A DNA stretch of 39,547 nucleotides from Saprospiraceae bacterium (lineage in GTDB: Bacteria > Bacteroidota > Bacteroidia > Chitinophagales > Saprospiraceae): NCBI GenBank assembly GCA_016714765.1, contig JADKCF010000023.1, positions 1 to 39,547 of the forward strand, in the 5' to 3' direction. A model generated the notes under the pieces. It was not told the origin of the DNA, searched no databases, and saw nothing but the letters and a program-made list of their open reading frames with translations. Positions 17,254 to 25,962 of the stretch are shown one piece after another. Position 1 is the first letter of the stretch. Each line of letters begins with the position of its first letter. The position numbers were made by a program, and so were the translations under genes.

Positions 17254-18645
17254 TCATTTTTTTAGTTCCGCATAGTATTTATAAAAATATGGTATAGTCT
17301 CTATACCCTTATAAAAATTGAAAAGACCATAATGCTCATTAGGTGAATGGATATCATCAGAATCCAACCCAAATCCCATCAAAACTGTTTTGACATTAAG
17401 CACTTTTTCAAATAAAGCCACTATGGGAATGCTACCTCCCCCTCTCACAGGTATAGGTTCTTTGCCATAAGAAGAATTCATTGCCATAGCAGCTGCTTTA
17501 TATTCAGGTGTGTCTGATGGGGTCACTGCAGCCTCGCCCCCATGGTGAGGACGCACTTCAACTCTGACACCAGGAGGTGCTATGCTTTCAAAATGTTTTT
17601 TAAACAGTGCGGTAATCACATCACTTTTCTGATTAGGTACAAGCCTCATACTTATTTTTGCAAAAGCTTTGGCTGGAAGTACGGTTTTAGCTCCTTCCCC
17701 AATGTATCCGCCCCAAATCCCATTGACTTCCAGTGTAGGTCTGATAGATGTCTGTTCGAGGATGGTATAATCACTCTCCCCCATTGTATCATGAATACCT
17801 AAGCTTTGCATGTATACATCTCTATCAAATGGAGCCTTGTTCATTGCTGTGCGCTCTTCTGATGAAACTTCTGCCACATCATCGTAAAATCCCGGTATTG
17901 TAATGTGTTTATTCTCGTCTTTTAGGGAGGCTATCATGTCACAAAGTACCTGAGCAGGATTAGCTACAGCACCGCCATACACTCCGGAATGAAGATCCTT
18001 ATTGGCTCCAATGACTTCCACCTCCACATAGCTAAGACCCCTTAATCCGACTGTAATGGATGGAATATCATTTGCTATGACAGATGTATCCGAAATCAAT
18101 ACAACATCACACGTAAGCATTTCTTTATACTCATTGCAGAAAGTGCCCAGATTGGAAGAACCTATCTCCTCTTCGCCTTCTATCATAAATTTGACATTAC
18201 ATGGGAGTGACTGATGACTGACCATGGCTTCAAAAGCCTTCACATGCATAAACATCTGCCCTTTGTCATCACACGATCCTCTTGCAAAGATGGCCCCGTC
18301 AGGATGTAAAGCTGTTTTTTTGATGACTGGTTCGAAAGGAGGACTTTCCCATAACTCTAAAGGATCTGGTGGTTGCACATCGTAGTGGCCGTAAACCAGT
18401 ACAGTAGGTAATGACGCATCTATTGTATGTTCACCATAAACGATGGGATGGCCCTTGGTAGGATAAATATGTACTTTCTGACAACCAGCTTTTATAAGGC
18501 TTTCAGCAACCAAGTCAGCAGTTTTTGCTACCTGATCTTTGAATCCCGGATCCGCACTTACTGAAGGTATACGCAGCATTTCCAGTAATTCTGAAAGAAA
18601 CCGCTCTTTATTTTCATTTATATATTGCTGTACTGCACTGTTCAT
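17254..18645 (-). CDS. M20-family dipeptidase
   Basis: A zinc exopeptidase of the carnosinase-like M20 group, hydrolysing dipeptides or short peptides in the cytoplasm (no signal peptide). The metal and catalytic motifs are GHYDVQPPDP, SCDDKGQ (bridging Asp), EGEEEIGS (catalytic Glu pair) and a C-terminal SDDIHSPNE. The dimerisation-domain motif DLHSGVYGG is also present. The 463 residues match the family. It starts 3 bases after the stop of the prolyl oligopeptidase gene, so the two are surely co-transcribed; together they form a peptide-degrading pair. Confidence 0.95.
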   Translation of the reverse strand: MNSAVQQYINENKERFLSELLEMLRIPSVSADPGFKDQVAKTADLVAESLIKAGCQKVHIYPTKGHPIVYGEHTIDASLPTVLVYGHYDVQPPDPLELWESPPFEPVIKKTALHPDGAIFARGSCDDKGQMFMHVKAFEAMVSHQSLPCNVKFMIEGEEEIGSSNLGTFCNEYKEMLTCDVVLISDTSVIANDIPSITVGLRGLSYVEVEVIGANKDLHSGVYGGAVANPAQVLCDMIASLKDENKHITIPGFYDDVAEVSSEERTAMNKAPFDRDVYMQSLGIHDTMGESDYTILEQTSIRPTLEVNGIWGGYIGEGAKTVLPAKAFAKISMRLVPNQKSDVITALFKKHFESIAPPGVRVEVRPHHGGEAAVTPSDTPEYKAAAMAMNSSYGKEPIPVRGGGSIPIVALFEKVLNVKTVLMGFGLDSDDIHSPNEHYGLFNFYKGIETIPYFYKYYAELKK

Positions 18646-18648
18646 GGC

Positions 18649-20781
18649 TTAATTTTTTACGTTTTTGACAAATGACTTCCCCATGTTGTACAGGGTAAAA
18701 CTATATTTATCTGCAGACTCTTCAATTATTTTTGAGGTCGGCTTTCCAGCTCCGTGACCTGCGCTCTTTTCTATTCTTATGAGTACCGGATTGGGTCCAT
18801 TATGTTTAGCCTGTAAGGCTGCTGCAAACTTAAATGAGTGTGCAGGTACCACCCTGTCATCGTGATCTGCCGTAGTTACCAATGTGGCAGGATATGCAAC
18901 CTCTTTGACATTATGTACGGGAGAATACCCCAGAAGATATGAAAACATCTCCTTGCTTTGTTCAGATGTACCGTAATCATATGCCCAACGTGCCCCAGCT
19001 GTGAAAGTGTGGTATCTAAGCATGTCCAGTACTCCTACTGCAGGAAGTGCAACTTCAAATAATTCCGGCCGCTGAGTCATGCAAGCTCCAACAAGCAGAC
19101 CGCCATTAGATCCTCCCGAAATAGCCAGGTAATCCTTTGAAGTGTAGTTGCCGGCAATTAAATACTCTGCTGCTGCTATGAAATCATCAAATACATTTTG
19201 TTTTTTCATTTGTGTGCCCTGGTCATGCCATTTTTTACCATATTCGCCACCACCTCGCAGGTTTGGTACTGCAAATATCCCACCCTGCTCCATCCATACT
19301 GCATTCGAAATACTAAAAGCGGGAGTAAGGCTAATATTAAATCCACCATAACCATACAACATGGTTGGGTTTTTACCATCCAGTTTCAAACCCTTTTTAT
19401 GGGTGATCATCATTGGTATCTTAGTACCGTCTTTTGAACTATAAAAAACCTGCCTGGACTCGTATTTTTCAGGATCGAAATCAATTTTCGGTTTAATATA
19501 CAGATCTGAAATGGATTTTGCCGGGTTATACTTATAAATGCTGCCAGGATTGACATAGTTTGTAAATGAATAATAGACTTCCTGCTCTTTTCGTTTCGCA
19601 CCTCCCAAGGATGCAGTACCGGCTCCCGGTAATTTAATCTCACCAATTAGTTTCCCTTGATAATCGTACTGTTTTATCATGGACAATGCATCTTTCATAT
19701 AGTGTGCAAAAATAAAACCACATCCAGTGCTGACATCCAATACGTTTTGTGTTTCGGGTATAAAATCTTTCCAGTCGGTTGATTTGGGTGTTGCAGCATC
19801 TGCTGTTACTACTTTTTTATTGGGAGCATTAAGATTGGTAACAATATAAAGCTTAGTACCTTCATTATCTGCTACATAGCTGTCACTATCGAAATTATCT
19901 ACCAAAGTCACTACTTTGCCTTGAGTGTCCTGAAGGTCAATCATATATAATTCATTGCCTGAAGTAGAGTTGGATGCAGATATAAAAAGATATCTGTCAT
20001 CTTCTGTAACAGACCCACCTACATATCTTCTTTTTATTTTGTCTCCGAAGATCACTTTGTCATTCTTTTGGGGAGTCCCCAACTTGTGGTAATACAATTT
20101 GTGCTGATCAGTTTTAGCGGAAAGTTCTGATCCCTTTGGCTTATCATAACTTGAGTAATAGAATCCATCATTATTTTTCCAGGATAAATCACTGAATTTA
20201 ACATCTATCAGGGTGTCTTCCAGTATTCTTTTATCATTGATGTCGATGATGATTACCTTACGCCAGTCAGATCCACCTTCAGATATCTGATACGCTGCTT
20301 TTGAGCCATCTTTTGAGAAATTTATACCTGCAAGAGAAGTAGTGCCATCTTTGGAAAAAGTATTGGGGTCAAGAAATACTTCGGCATCCTCAACTCCTTT
20401 TCTGCGCCACAATACAAATTGGTTTTGAAGGCCATCGTTCTTGTAAAAATAAGTAAATTCTCCTTCCTTAAAAGGGGCACTGAATTTTTCATAATTCCAT
20501 AGTTTCTCCAGTCTTTCTTTGTAGTCCTTTCTAAATGGTATTTTATCCAGATATCCACTTGTCACCTTATTTTGGGCATCAACCCATGCACCGGTTTCTG
20601 AAGACAAATCGTCCTCCAGCCATCTATACTCATCAGTTATTAGGGTGTCAAAATACTTGTCCTGAACGGTATCGAGCCTGGTTGTCGGGTATTTTAATGA
20701 TTCTTGAGGAGCTGAGGTCATATCTTTTTCTTTACAGGCAAAAAATAAAATTGCCCACGCAATAAGTATAAGTCTGTACAT
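18649..20781 (-). CDS. Prolyl oligopeptidase (S9A), lipoprotein
   Basis: A serine peptidase that cleaves short peptides after proline. The ATG at 20779-20781 is preferred over an upstream start at 20820 because it gives a short lipoprotein signal ending in FFAC (Cys16). The N-terminal beta-propeller begins around YRWLEDDLSSETGAWV. The C-terminal alpha/beta-hydrolase domain holds YGYGGFN, the nucleophile in SGGSNGGLLVG, the Asp in DHDDRVVPAH and the His in SAGHGAGKP. About 710 residues, normal for the family. It is followed at once by the M20 dipeptidase gene. Confidence 0.95.
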   Translation of the reverse strand: MYRLILIAWAILFFACKEKDMTSAPQESLKYPTTRLDTVQDKYFDTLITDEYRWLEDDLSSETGAWVDAQNKVTSGYLDKIPFRKDYKERLEKLWNYEKFSAPFKEGEFTYFYKNDGLQNQFVLWRRKGVEDAEVFLDPNTFSKDGTTSLAGINFSKDGSKAAYQISEGGSDWRKVIIIDINDKRILEDTLIDVKFSDLSWKNNDGFYYSSYDKPKGSELSAKTDQHKLYYHKLGTPQKNDKVIFGDKIKRRYVGGSVTEDDRYLFISASNSTSGNELYMIDLQDTQGKVVTLVDNFDSDSYVADNEGTKLYIVTNLNAPNKKVVTADAATPKSTDWKDFIPETQNVLDVSTGCGFIFAHYMKDALSMIKQYDYQGKLIGEIKLPGAGTASLGGAKRKEQEVYYSFTNYVNPGSIYKYNPAKSISDLYIKPKIDFDPEKYESRQVFYSSKDGTKIPMMITHKKGLKLDGKNPTMLYGYGGFNISLTPAFSISNAVWMEQGGIFAVPNLRGGGEYGKKWHDQGTQMKKQNVFDDFIAAAEYLIAGNYTSKDYLAISGGSNGGLLVGACMTQRPELFEVALPAVGVLDMLRYHTFTAGARWAYDYGTSEQSKEMFSYLLGYSPVHNVKEVAYPATLVTTADHDDRVVPAHSFKFAAALQAKHNGPNPVLIRIEKSAGHGAGKPTSKIIEESADKYSFTLYNMGKSFVKNVKN

Positions 20782-20828
20782 GGTTGGTGTGATATTGATG
20801 TTAAAACAAATAATAATCATTGAAACAT

Positions 20829-20836
20829 CAAAAGTA
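20829..20836 (-). promoter_or_regulatory. Candidate -7 box for the prolyl oligopeptidase unit
   Basis: TACTTTTG on the minus strand, an exact TAnnTTTG match, lies about 47 bases before the chosen ATG. No TTTG is seen at the usual spacing upstream. Confidence 0.35.
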
Positions 20837-20870
20837 GAACAAAATTGATAGAAGTATATCTAACCAGGTG

Positions 20871-21419
20871 TTATTTTTTATCATTCACCATAGAATTAAA
20901 GTGGCTATCTCTGCAATAATTATTGGCAAATCTTCTCCACATGGTGTGTTTGTGATGATCTCCTGCATAAAATGACAAAATCATTTCAAAATTATGCTCA
21001 TCTACGTATGAATCATATGATCCGATTTTTTTAAATTGCTCATTCAGAAAAGCAATCGAAGGAAAAGACATATTTCCTGCCAAAAGCTCTGCTGCCAGCT
21101 CATGAAAGTCATATTTGCCGATTCTGACACTGGTGTATGCTTTGTCTGCCACAATCTTATCTGAGGATAGAGCATTGACCTTAAATGCGTAAAAATTCTG
21201 ATTAATAAACTTTGAAATATGGTCTGATGAGAGGGTTGTTTCCTCCATATATCTGCACCATTTGCATCCATCATAATAGAAATAGATCAAAAATTTTTTG
21301 TTTCCTTTCTGTATTTTTTCAGATGCCACGTCCCAGGAAGTCCATTTGATTTTGTTTTGACTGATGGCGGGTAAGGCTAATAACAATAAAACATAAAACA
21401 GTAAAAATCTCAGTTGCAT
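20871..21419 (-). CDS. Thioredoxin-fold protein with CxxC, exported
   Basis: A 182-residue secreted protein with a thioredoxin-like fold (DUF255/thioredoxin_7-like). The ATG at 21417-21419 gives a clean signal peptide (MQLRFLLFYVLLLLALPAIS) and is preferred over the frame start at 21452. The active-site-like motif is YYDGCKWCRYM (Cys52 and Cys55), preceded by the strand KKFLIYFY. The cis-Pro region is probably MSFPSIAFLN. It probably reduces or isomerises disulfides in envelope proteins. It is upstream of the prolyl oligopeptidase gene but separated by a promoter candidate. Confidence 0.85.
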   Translation of the reverse strand: MQLRFLLFYVLLLLALPAISQNKIKWTSWDVASEKIQKGNKKFLIYFYYDGCKWCRYMEETTLSSDHISKFINQNFYAFKVNALSSDKIVADKAYTSVRIGKYDFHELAAELLAGNMSFPSIAFLNEQFKKIGSYDSYVDEHNFEMILSFYAGDHHKHTMWRRFANNYCRDSHFNSMVNDKK

Positions 21420-21459
21420 GTTAAACTTTTTCAAATACTCGTATTCAACCATTAATGTA

Positions 21460-21467
21460 CAAAAGTA
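21460..21467 (-). promoter_or_regulatory. Candidate -7 box for the thioredoxin-fold gene
   Basis: TACTTTTG on the minus strand, the same octamer as at 20829-20836, about 40 bases upstream of the chosen ATG. The best upstream TTG is 24 bases away. Confidence 0.4.
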
Positions 21468-21590
21468 ATCATTCTAAAACATTCTAAACCCCAAGACATA
21501 ACTAAAAACTTCATTTTAATAAAATTTTAACAGTTTAAAAGAGCTCTTTGAGAAATTTACAAAAACCAAAAGTAATTTCTGCATTATTAT

Positions 21591-21621
21591 TTTGATGACA
21601 AATAATGGGTGCGTATATTTG
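21591..21621 (+). promoter_or_regulatory. Promoter of the VOC-family gene
   Basis: TTTG (21591-21594), a 19-base spacer, then TATATTTG (21614-21621). Both elements match the Bacteroidota consensus exactly, 36 bases upstream of the ATG at 21658. Confidence 0.6.
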
Positions 21622-21657
21622 TTAAATCCTTATATAATTTAAAATTATTATAGAAAT

Positions 21658-22053
21658 ATGATACATCAACATGCCGTTAGTTGGTTTGAAATACCAACAC
21701 TAGACCTTGACAGGGCTAAAATATTTTACGAAACGATCATGGAAATCACTCTGCATCCCATGGAATTCCCGGGGTTTAAAATGCTGATTTTCCCTACTTT
21801 AGACCCAATGAATAGTATCAGTGGTGCATTGGTGAGTACATCGCATGGCTTCTATAATCCTTCTCTTACCGATGGCGTGCTGATTTATCTCAATGCGAAT
21901 CCGGATGTTCAATTGGTTTTGGACAGAGTCCTCGGAGCAGGAGGAGATATCTTAATTCCAAAAACTCAGATATCGGAAGATCATGGGTTCATGGCTGTCA
22001 TTAGAGATACTGAAGGCAACCGGATTGCTTTGCATGCTGTCCCTGAAAAGTAA
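21658..22053 (+). CDS. VOC (glyoxalase/bleomycin-resistance) family protein
   Basis: A 131-residue protein with the paired beta-alpha-beta-beta-beta units of the vicinal oxygen chelate fold. It begins HAVSWFEIPTLDLDRAKIFY, a typical first metal-ligand strand and helix, and ends EDHGFMAVIRDTEGNRIALH, which carries the second unit with its DxEGNxI turn. It is close to the PhnB/YdcJ-type small VOC proteins, whose substrates are mostly unknown. It has its own strong promoter and no coupled neighbour. Confidence 0.88.
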   Translation: MIHQHAVSWFEIPTLDLDRAKIFYETIMEITLHPMEFPGFKMLIFPTLDPMNSISGALVSTSHGFYNPSLTDGVLIYLNANPDVQLVLDRVLGAGGDILIPKTQISEDHGFMAVIRDTEGNRIALHAVPEK

Positions 22054-22220
22054 AATGCCTGATACCTCAAGCAAAAAAATAAACAAGGGTTCAACAATAC
22101 AAATCATTGAATTATAAGTAAGATAAAGGGTGAAATTATTTGAAATGAAAAATATTCATAGCATTTAGCACCTTAAAACGGTGTTATTTTGTACTTTTAG
22201 ACCGGAAAAATTAAATAGGT

Positions 22221-23033
22221 ATGTTGAACAGGTTCAGTTGCTGGGTCATTTTAAGTCTTTTTGCCTTCTCAGGGTATTCTCAATCAGGTTTTACTACATT
22301 AGGTGGTGCCAATTTCCTGGGATACTCAAGGGCAGGTATTAATATTTCTGGTATAGAGTCGATTTATATGAACCAGGCTGGTTTGACAGGTGTAAAAAAT
22401 ATTGCCTTTGATATCAGTGCAGAGCGCAGATACAATCTGGAAGATCTAACTAATATATCTGTCGCCGGAGCCAAATCTTTTAAGTTCGGCACTATTGGTA
22501 TTATATTGTCCAATTTTGGTTTTACTGACTATAATGAACAGAAATTTGGTCTCGCATATGCCAGACAACTCAATAAATCTATTTCTTTAGGTGGTATGTT
22601 CGACCTGCTCAGATACAATGTGACATCAGTGGGGAGCAAAAATATTATGACCTTCGAAGTAGGTATACAAATGAAATTAAATAAAGACTTTAGTGTCGCC
22701 ACACATGTATTCAGTCCCGGCAATATCAATGTAGCAGATGGAACAGACCTGGGCGCAAGATTCAGATTGGGCTTAAAGTACTCCCCGTCCCCCAAAGTCT
22801 TCATTTTGGCTGAACTAGATAAACTTATTTACAGAAATCTGGAATATAAACTGGGCATTTCATATCAGGTCGTTAAACCACTCAATCTGCGAATCGGTAT
22901 CAATCCAACAACACAGGTATATAGTTTTGGTGCTATGTTTTCATTCAAAGAGACCTACAGAATTGCCTCGGCTGTGGCTTTAAATAATAATCTTGGTAAT
23001 ACACCCGCCTTTACATTCCAATATCAGGACTGA
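22221..23033 (+). CDS. Outer-membrane beta-barrel protein (PorV/PorQ-like)
   Basis: A 270-residue exported protein. The signal peptide ends at SGYSQ, and the rest is a run of alternating hydrophobic beta strands with Gly/Asn/Asp turns. The segment FLGYSRAGINISGIESIYMNQAGL resembles the start of PorV/FadL-type barrels, where an NPAG-like turn follows the first strand (here MNQAG). The C-terminus ends in a strand without the usual terminal Phe. It could be a type IX secretion-associated barrel (PorV/PorQ) or a more general FadL-like protein; the sequence does not decide. The next gene starts 35 bases on. Confidence 0.65.
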   Translation: MLNRFSCWVILSLFAFSGYSQSGFTTLGGANFLGYSRAGINISGIESIYMNQAGLTGVKNIAFDISAERRYNLEDLTNISVAGAKSFKFGTIGIILSNFGFTDYNEQKFGLAYARQLNKSISLGGMFDLLRYNVTSVGSKNIMTFEVGIQMKLNKDFSVATHVFSPGNINVADGTDLGARFRLGLKYSPSPKVFILAELDKLIYRNLEYKLGISYQVVKPLNLRIGINPTTQVYSFGAMFSFKETYRIASAVALNNNLGNTPAFTFQYQD

Positions 23034-23067
23034 TTTTCACAAGCCCTTCACACTTAACCATTAGTCA

Positions 23068-24243
23068 TTGAAAATCCTTTATCTGACATCCCGATTCCCT
23101 TATCCACTGGAAAAAGGAGATAAACTCAGAGCTTTTTATCAAATAAAAGAACTGTCTAGATATCATGATATCCACCTATTGAGCATTACAGATGAGGAAC
23201 CTCTCAAAAAGGACCTGGAAAAGCTTTTTGAACTAACAAAAACAATGCATATCATCCGTATTACACCGGCTGAACGCTATATTTCTCTTTTACACGCATT
23301 TTTTAATGGTCTTCCATATCAGATTGCCTGGTTTTACAGCCATGCAATTAACAAGAAAATCATGCATATCACCCAGGAAATACAACCTGACCATGTATTT
23401 TGTCAATTGCCCAGAATGGCTGAGTATTGTATGGATATGCCCTATAAAAAAACGATGGACTACATGGATTGTTTTGGTGTTGGCATGAAGCGAAGGGCTG
23501 TTGTTGCAAGTGGATGGGCATCATGGATCTATCACCTGGAGGCAAAACGCATGATCAGGTATGAGGAGACTATTTCTGAAAAATTTGAGCACCTAACCAT
23601 CATTTCCCAACAGGATAAAGATCAGTTTACATTTGCACTGGCAAAAAATATTCATGTCATAACCAATGGTGTGGGACCAGGATTTTTACATTACTCAGGT
23701 GAAGACCCTAAGAAATATGATCTTGTCTTTGTAGGCAATATGGGTTACCTTCCAAATATCGAATCTGTAGAATACCTGATCACACAGATTCTACCTTTAT
23801 GTCCAAGTGAAATGACAGTGCTCATCGCAGGGGCCAATCCGGCATATCGCGTAAAAAAATTAATGTCTCACAGGGTGACAGTCAGTGGTTGGATAGATGA
23901 TATTCGCCATGCCTACGCATCATCCCGTATATTTGTAGCACCTATGTGGTCAGGAACAGGTCAGCAAAATAAAATACTTGAAGCCATGGCAATGGGAATA
24001 CCATGCATCACTACAGCATCAGTTAATAATGCTATTGGTGCCATGCCCGGCAAAGAAATTATGATAGCTGAATCTCCAGGGGAATATGTGTCAGCTATAC
24101 TAAAATTACTGTCAGATGCATCACTATATTCGCAAGTTAGCAGCAACTCGAAAAAATTTGTGGAAGTAAACTTCGACTGGAAACAAAACGGATTGAAAAT
24201 ATGTGCTATTTTTGCGGAAAATAATAACATTCATGTCAGTTGA
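23068..24243 (+). CDS. Glycosyltransferase, GT4-like (TIGR03087-type sugar transferase)
   Basis: A GT-B-fold glycosyltransferase of 391 residues, probably adding a sugar in envelope polysaccharide or lipid-linked glycan synthesis. It starts at a TTG (KILYLTSRFPYPLEKGDKLR follows), because the family begins exactly there and no ATG is near. The C-terminal donor domain shows YDLVFVGNMGYLPNIESVEYL, then VSGWIDDIRHAYASSRIFVAPM and GTGQQNKILEAMAMGIPCIT, the usual E-x7-E donor-binding motif. The opening and length match the exosortase/EpsH-associated sugar transferases. It overlaps the ribB gene by 11 bases, implying translational coupling. Confidence 0.88.
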   Translation: MKILYLTSRFPYPLEKGDKLRAFYQIKELSRYHDIHLLSITDEEPLKKDLEKLFELTKTMHIIRITPAERYISLLHAFFNGLPYQIAWFYSHAINKKIMHITQEIQPDHVFCQLPRMAEYCMDMPYKKTMDYMDCFGVGMKRRAVVASGWASWIYHLEAKRMIRYEETISEKFEHLTIISQQDKDQFTFALAKNIHVITNGVGPGFLHYSGEDPKKYDLVFVGNMGYLPNIESVEYLITQILPLCPSEMTVLIAGANPAYRVKKLMSHRVTVSGWIDDIRHAYASSRIFVAPMWSGTGQQNKILEAMAMGIPCITTASVNNAIGAMPGKEIMIAESPGEYVSAILKLLSDASLYSQVSSNSKKFVEVNFDWKQNGLKICAIFAENNNIHVS

Positions 24244-25372
24244 AACCATTCAAGCCCAAGAAATCAAACTCAATACAATAACAGAAGCCATTCAGGATAT
24301 CAAAGATGGGAAGATTATCATTGTTGTGGATGATGAAGACAGAGAGAATGAGGGCGATTTTATTTGTGCCGCTGAAAAAATCACGCCTGACCATATCAAT
24401 TTTATGGCTAAGTTTGGTCGTGGTTTGATATGTACACCGATTCTGGAGCAAAGAGCAAAGGAGCTTGAGCTAGAGCTCATGGTCAAGTCTAATACAGCCA
24501 TGCATAATACAGCATTTACCGTTTCTATAGACCTAATAGGACATGGGTGTACTACAGGAATTTCTGCTTACGACCGTGCCACAGGTATCAAGGAACTGAT
24601 CAATCTCCATACAAAGCCAAATGATTTTGCCAGACCGGGACATATATTTCCTTTGATTGCCAAAGAAGGTGGAGTTTTAAGGCGTACTGGGCATACAGAA
24701 GCAGCAGTGGACCTGGCTAAGCTGGCAGGTTGTTATCCTGCAGGAGTATTGGTAGAAATCCTGAATGAAGATGGTTCAATGGCACGACTTCCCCAGCTAT
24801 TTGAATTGGGACAAAAACTGGGAGTGAAAATCATTTCCATCAAAGACCTGGTGGCATACCGAATGCAGACAGAAAGGCTTGTCCAGGAGGAAATGGAAAC
24901 TGAGATAGAAACGTCATTCGGCAAATTTCTAGTGAAGGCATTCAGACAAACAACTTCAGGTGATTTGCACCTAGCTTTTATTATGGGGACAATTGATGAC
25001 AATGAGCCCACATTAGTCAGAGTCCACTCCAACACTGAAACAGGTGATATATTGGGTATACTTTTTGACGGATATGCAGAACAGCTTGCACGTTCACTGC
25101 AAACCATTGCGAAAGCGAAAAAAGGAGTTTTGTTGTTTATGCGGCATGGAGAGAAGACCGAATCTATACTGGAAAAACTAAAATCCCTGGATAATAACCC
25201 ATCCAATAATCCTCCTACATCTGATGAACAAAGAGATTTCGGAACAGGTGCACAAATATTGAGAGAAATCGGTGTTTCGAAAATAAAATTGATTTCCAAT
25301 CACAGGAAAAAAAGAATTGGGCTCGTAGGTTATGGTCTTGAAATAGTAGAGAATATATTTTTGGAATCATGA
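24233..25372 (+). CDS. ribB: RibB (3,4-dihydroxy-2-butanone-4-phosphate synthase) fused to a degenerate GTP cyclohydrolase II domain
   Basis: Makes dihydroxybutanone phosphate from ribulose 5-phosphate for riboflavin synthesis. The ATG at 24233 gives the family start; an earlier frame start at 24203 adds only GT coding sequence. The RibB domain has DDEDRENEGDF, HNTAFTVSID, TTGISAYDRA, RPGHIFPL and RRTGHTEAAVDL. The C-terminal half (about residues 210-370) has the cyclohydrolase II fold but lacks the three zinc Cys: the family VHSEC..GSLRCDC segment reads VHSNTETGDILGILFDGYAE here, and the RQEGRGIGL loop is missing. It is therefore probably inactive as a cyclohydrolase, like described RibBX-type proteins. 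A separate ribA is expected elsewhere. Confidence 0.9.
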   Translation: MSVETIQAQEIKLNTITEAIQDIKDGKIIIVVDDEDRENEGDFICAAEKITPDHINFMAKFGRGLICTPILEQRAKELELELMVKSNTAMHNTAFTVSIDLIGHGCTTGISAYDRATGIKELINLHTKPNDFARPGHIFPLIAKEGGVLRRTGHTEAAVDLAKLAGCYPAGVLVEILNEDGSMARLPQLFELGQKLGVKIISIKDLVAYRMQTERLVQEEMETEIETSFGKFLVKAFRQTTSGDLHLAFIMGTIDDNEPTLVRVHSNTETGDILGILFDGYAEQLARSLQTIAKAKKGVLLFMRHGEKTESILEKLKSLDNNPSNNPPTSDEQRDFGTGAQILREIGVSKIKLISNHRKKRIGLVGYGLEIVENIFLES

Positions 25373-25950
25373 TGAAACTTAGTTTTGATCCATTTCCAAT
25401 ATTGTCTTCGGAGAGGCTGGAATTCAGAGCTATGCATGTAGGGGACGTACATGAAGTTTTTGCCATGCGAAGTGACCCGGATACCATGAAATTTATTCCC
25501 AGGCCATTAGCCAAAAATCTGGATGATGCTTTGGCCCATATTAAAATGGTTGAAGATACCATTCATAACAAACAAGGCATTAATTGGGCTATCACTCTGA
25601 AAAATGAAACAAAAATGATTGGCATAGCAGGCTTTTATAGGATAAAACCAGAAAGTTACAGATCTGAGCTGGGATATATGCTATTGCCTGAATACCGAAA
25701 TCAGGGGTACATTTCAGAGGCAATAAAAACGGTGCTTCAATATGCTTTTAATCAGCTAGATTTTAATTCAATAGAAGCTGTCATAGATCCGGATAATTTT
25801 GCTTCTGAACGCGTCCTGCAAAAAAATGGTTTTATAAAAGAAGCCCATCTAAGAGAAAATGAACTCTGGGAGGGAAAGTTTCTGGATACCGTCATATATT
25901 CTTTACTAAAGAGGAACTTTGACCCAAATAAAATCTGTAGTTTGAACTAA
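25369..25950 (+). CDS. GNAT-family N-acetyltransferase (RimJ/RimL-like)
   Basis: A 193-residue acetyl-CoA-dependent acetyltransferase, likely acting on a protein N-terminus or small amine. It starts LSFDPFPILSSERLEFRAMHVGDV, typical of the RimJ/RimL group, and has the acetyl-CoA loop in LGYMLLPEYRNQGYISEAIKTV with the QGY turn. The C-terminus carries FNSIEAVIDPDNFASERVLQ followed by the GF motif. The start overlaps the ribB stop by four bases (ATGA), so it is co-translated with ribB; a link to riboflavin metabolism is not implied by the fold. Confidence 0.9.
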   Translation: MMKLSFDPFPILSSERLEFRAMHVGDVHEVFAMRSDPDTMKFIPRPLAKNLDDALAHIKMVEDTIHNKQGINWAITLKNETKMIGIAGFYRIKPESYRSELGYMLLPEYRNQGYISEAIKTVLQYAFNQLDFNSIEAVIDPDNFASERVLQKNGFIKEAHLRENELWEGKFLDTVIYSLLKRNFDPNKICSLN

Positions 25951-25962
25951 TCAGTTTGCCGT

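Noticed and set aside
24203..24232. Riboswitch control of ribB by an FMN element
   Set aside because: The ribB start overlaps the glycosyltransferase coding sequence, leaving no leader for an FMN riboswitch.
24733..25299. Minus-strand reading frame of 188 codons inside ribB
   Set aside because: Fully antisense to a recognisable RibB protein, with no start signals or domain-like sequence.
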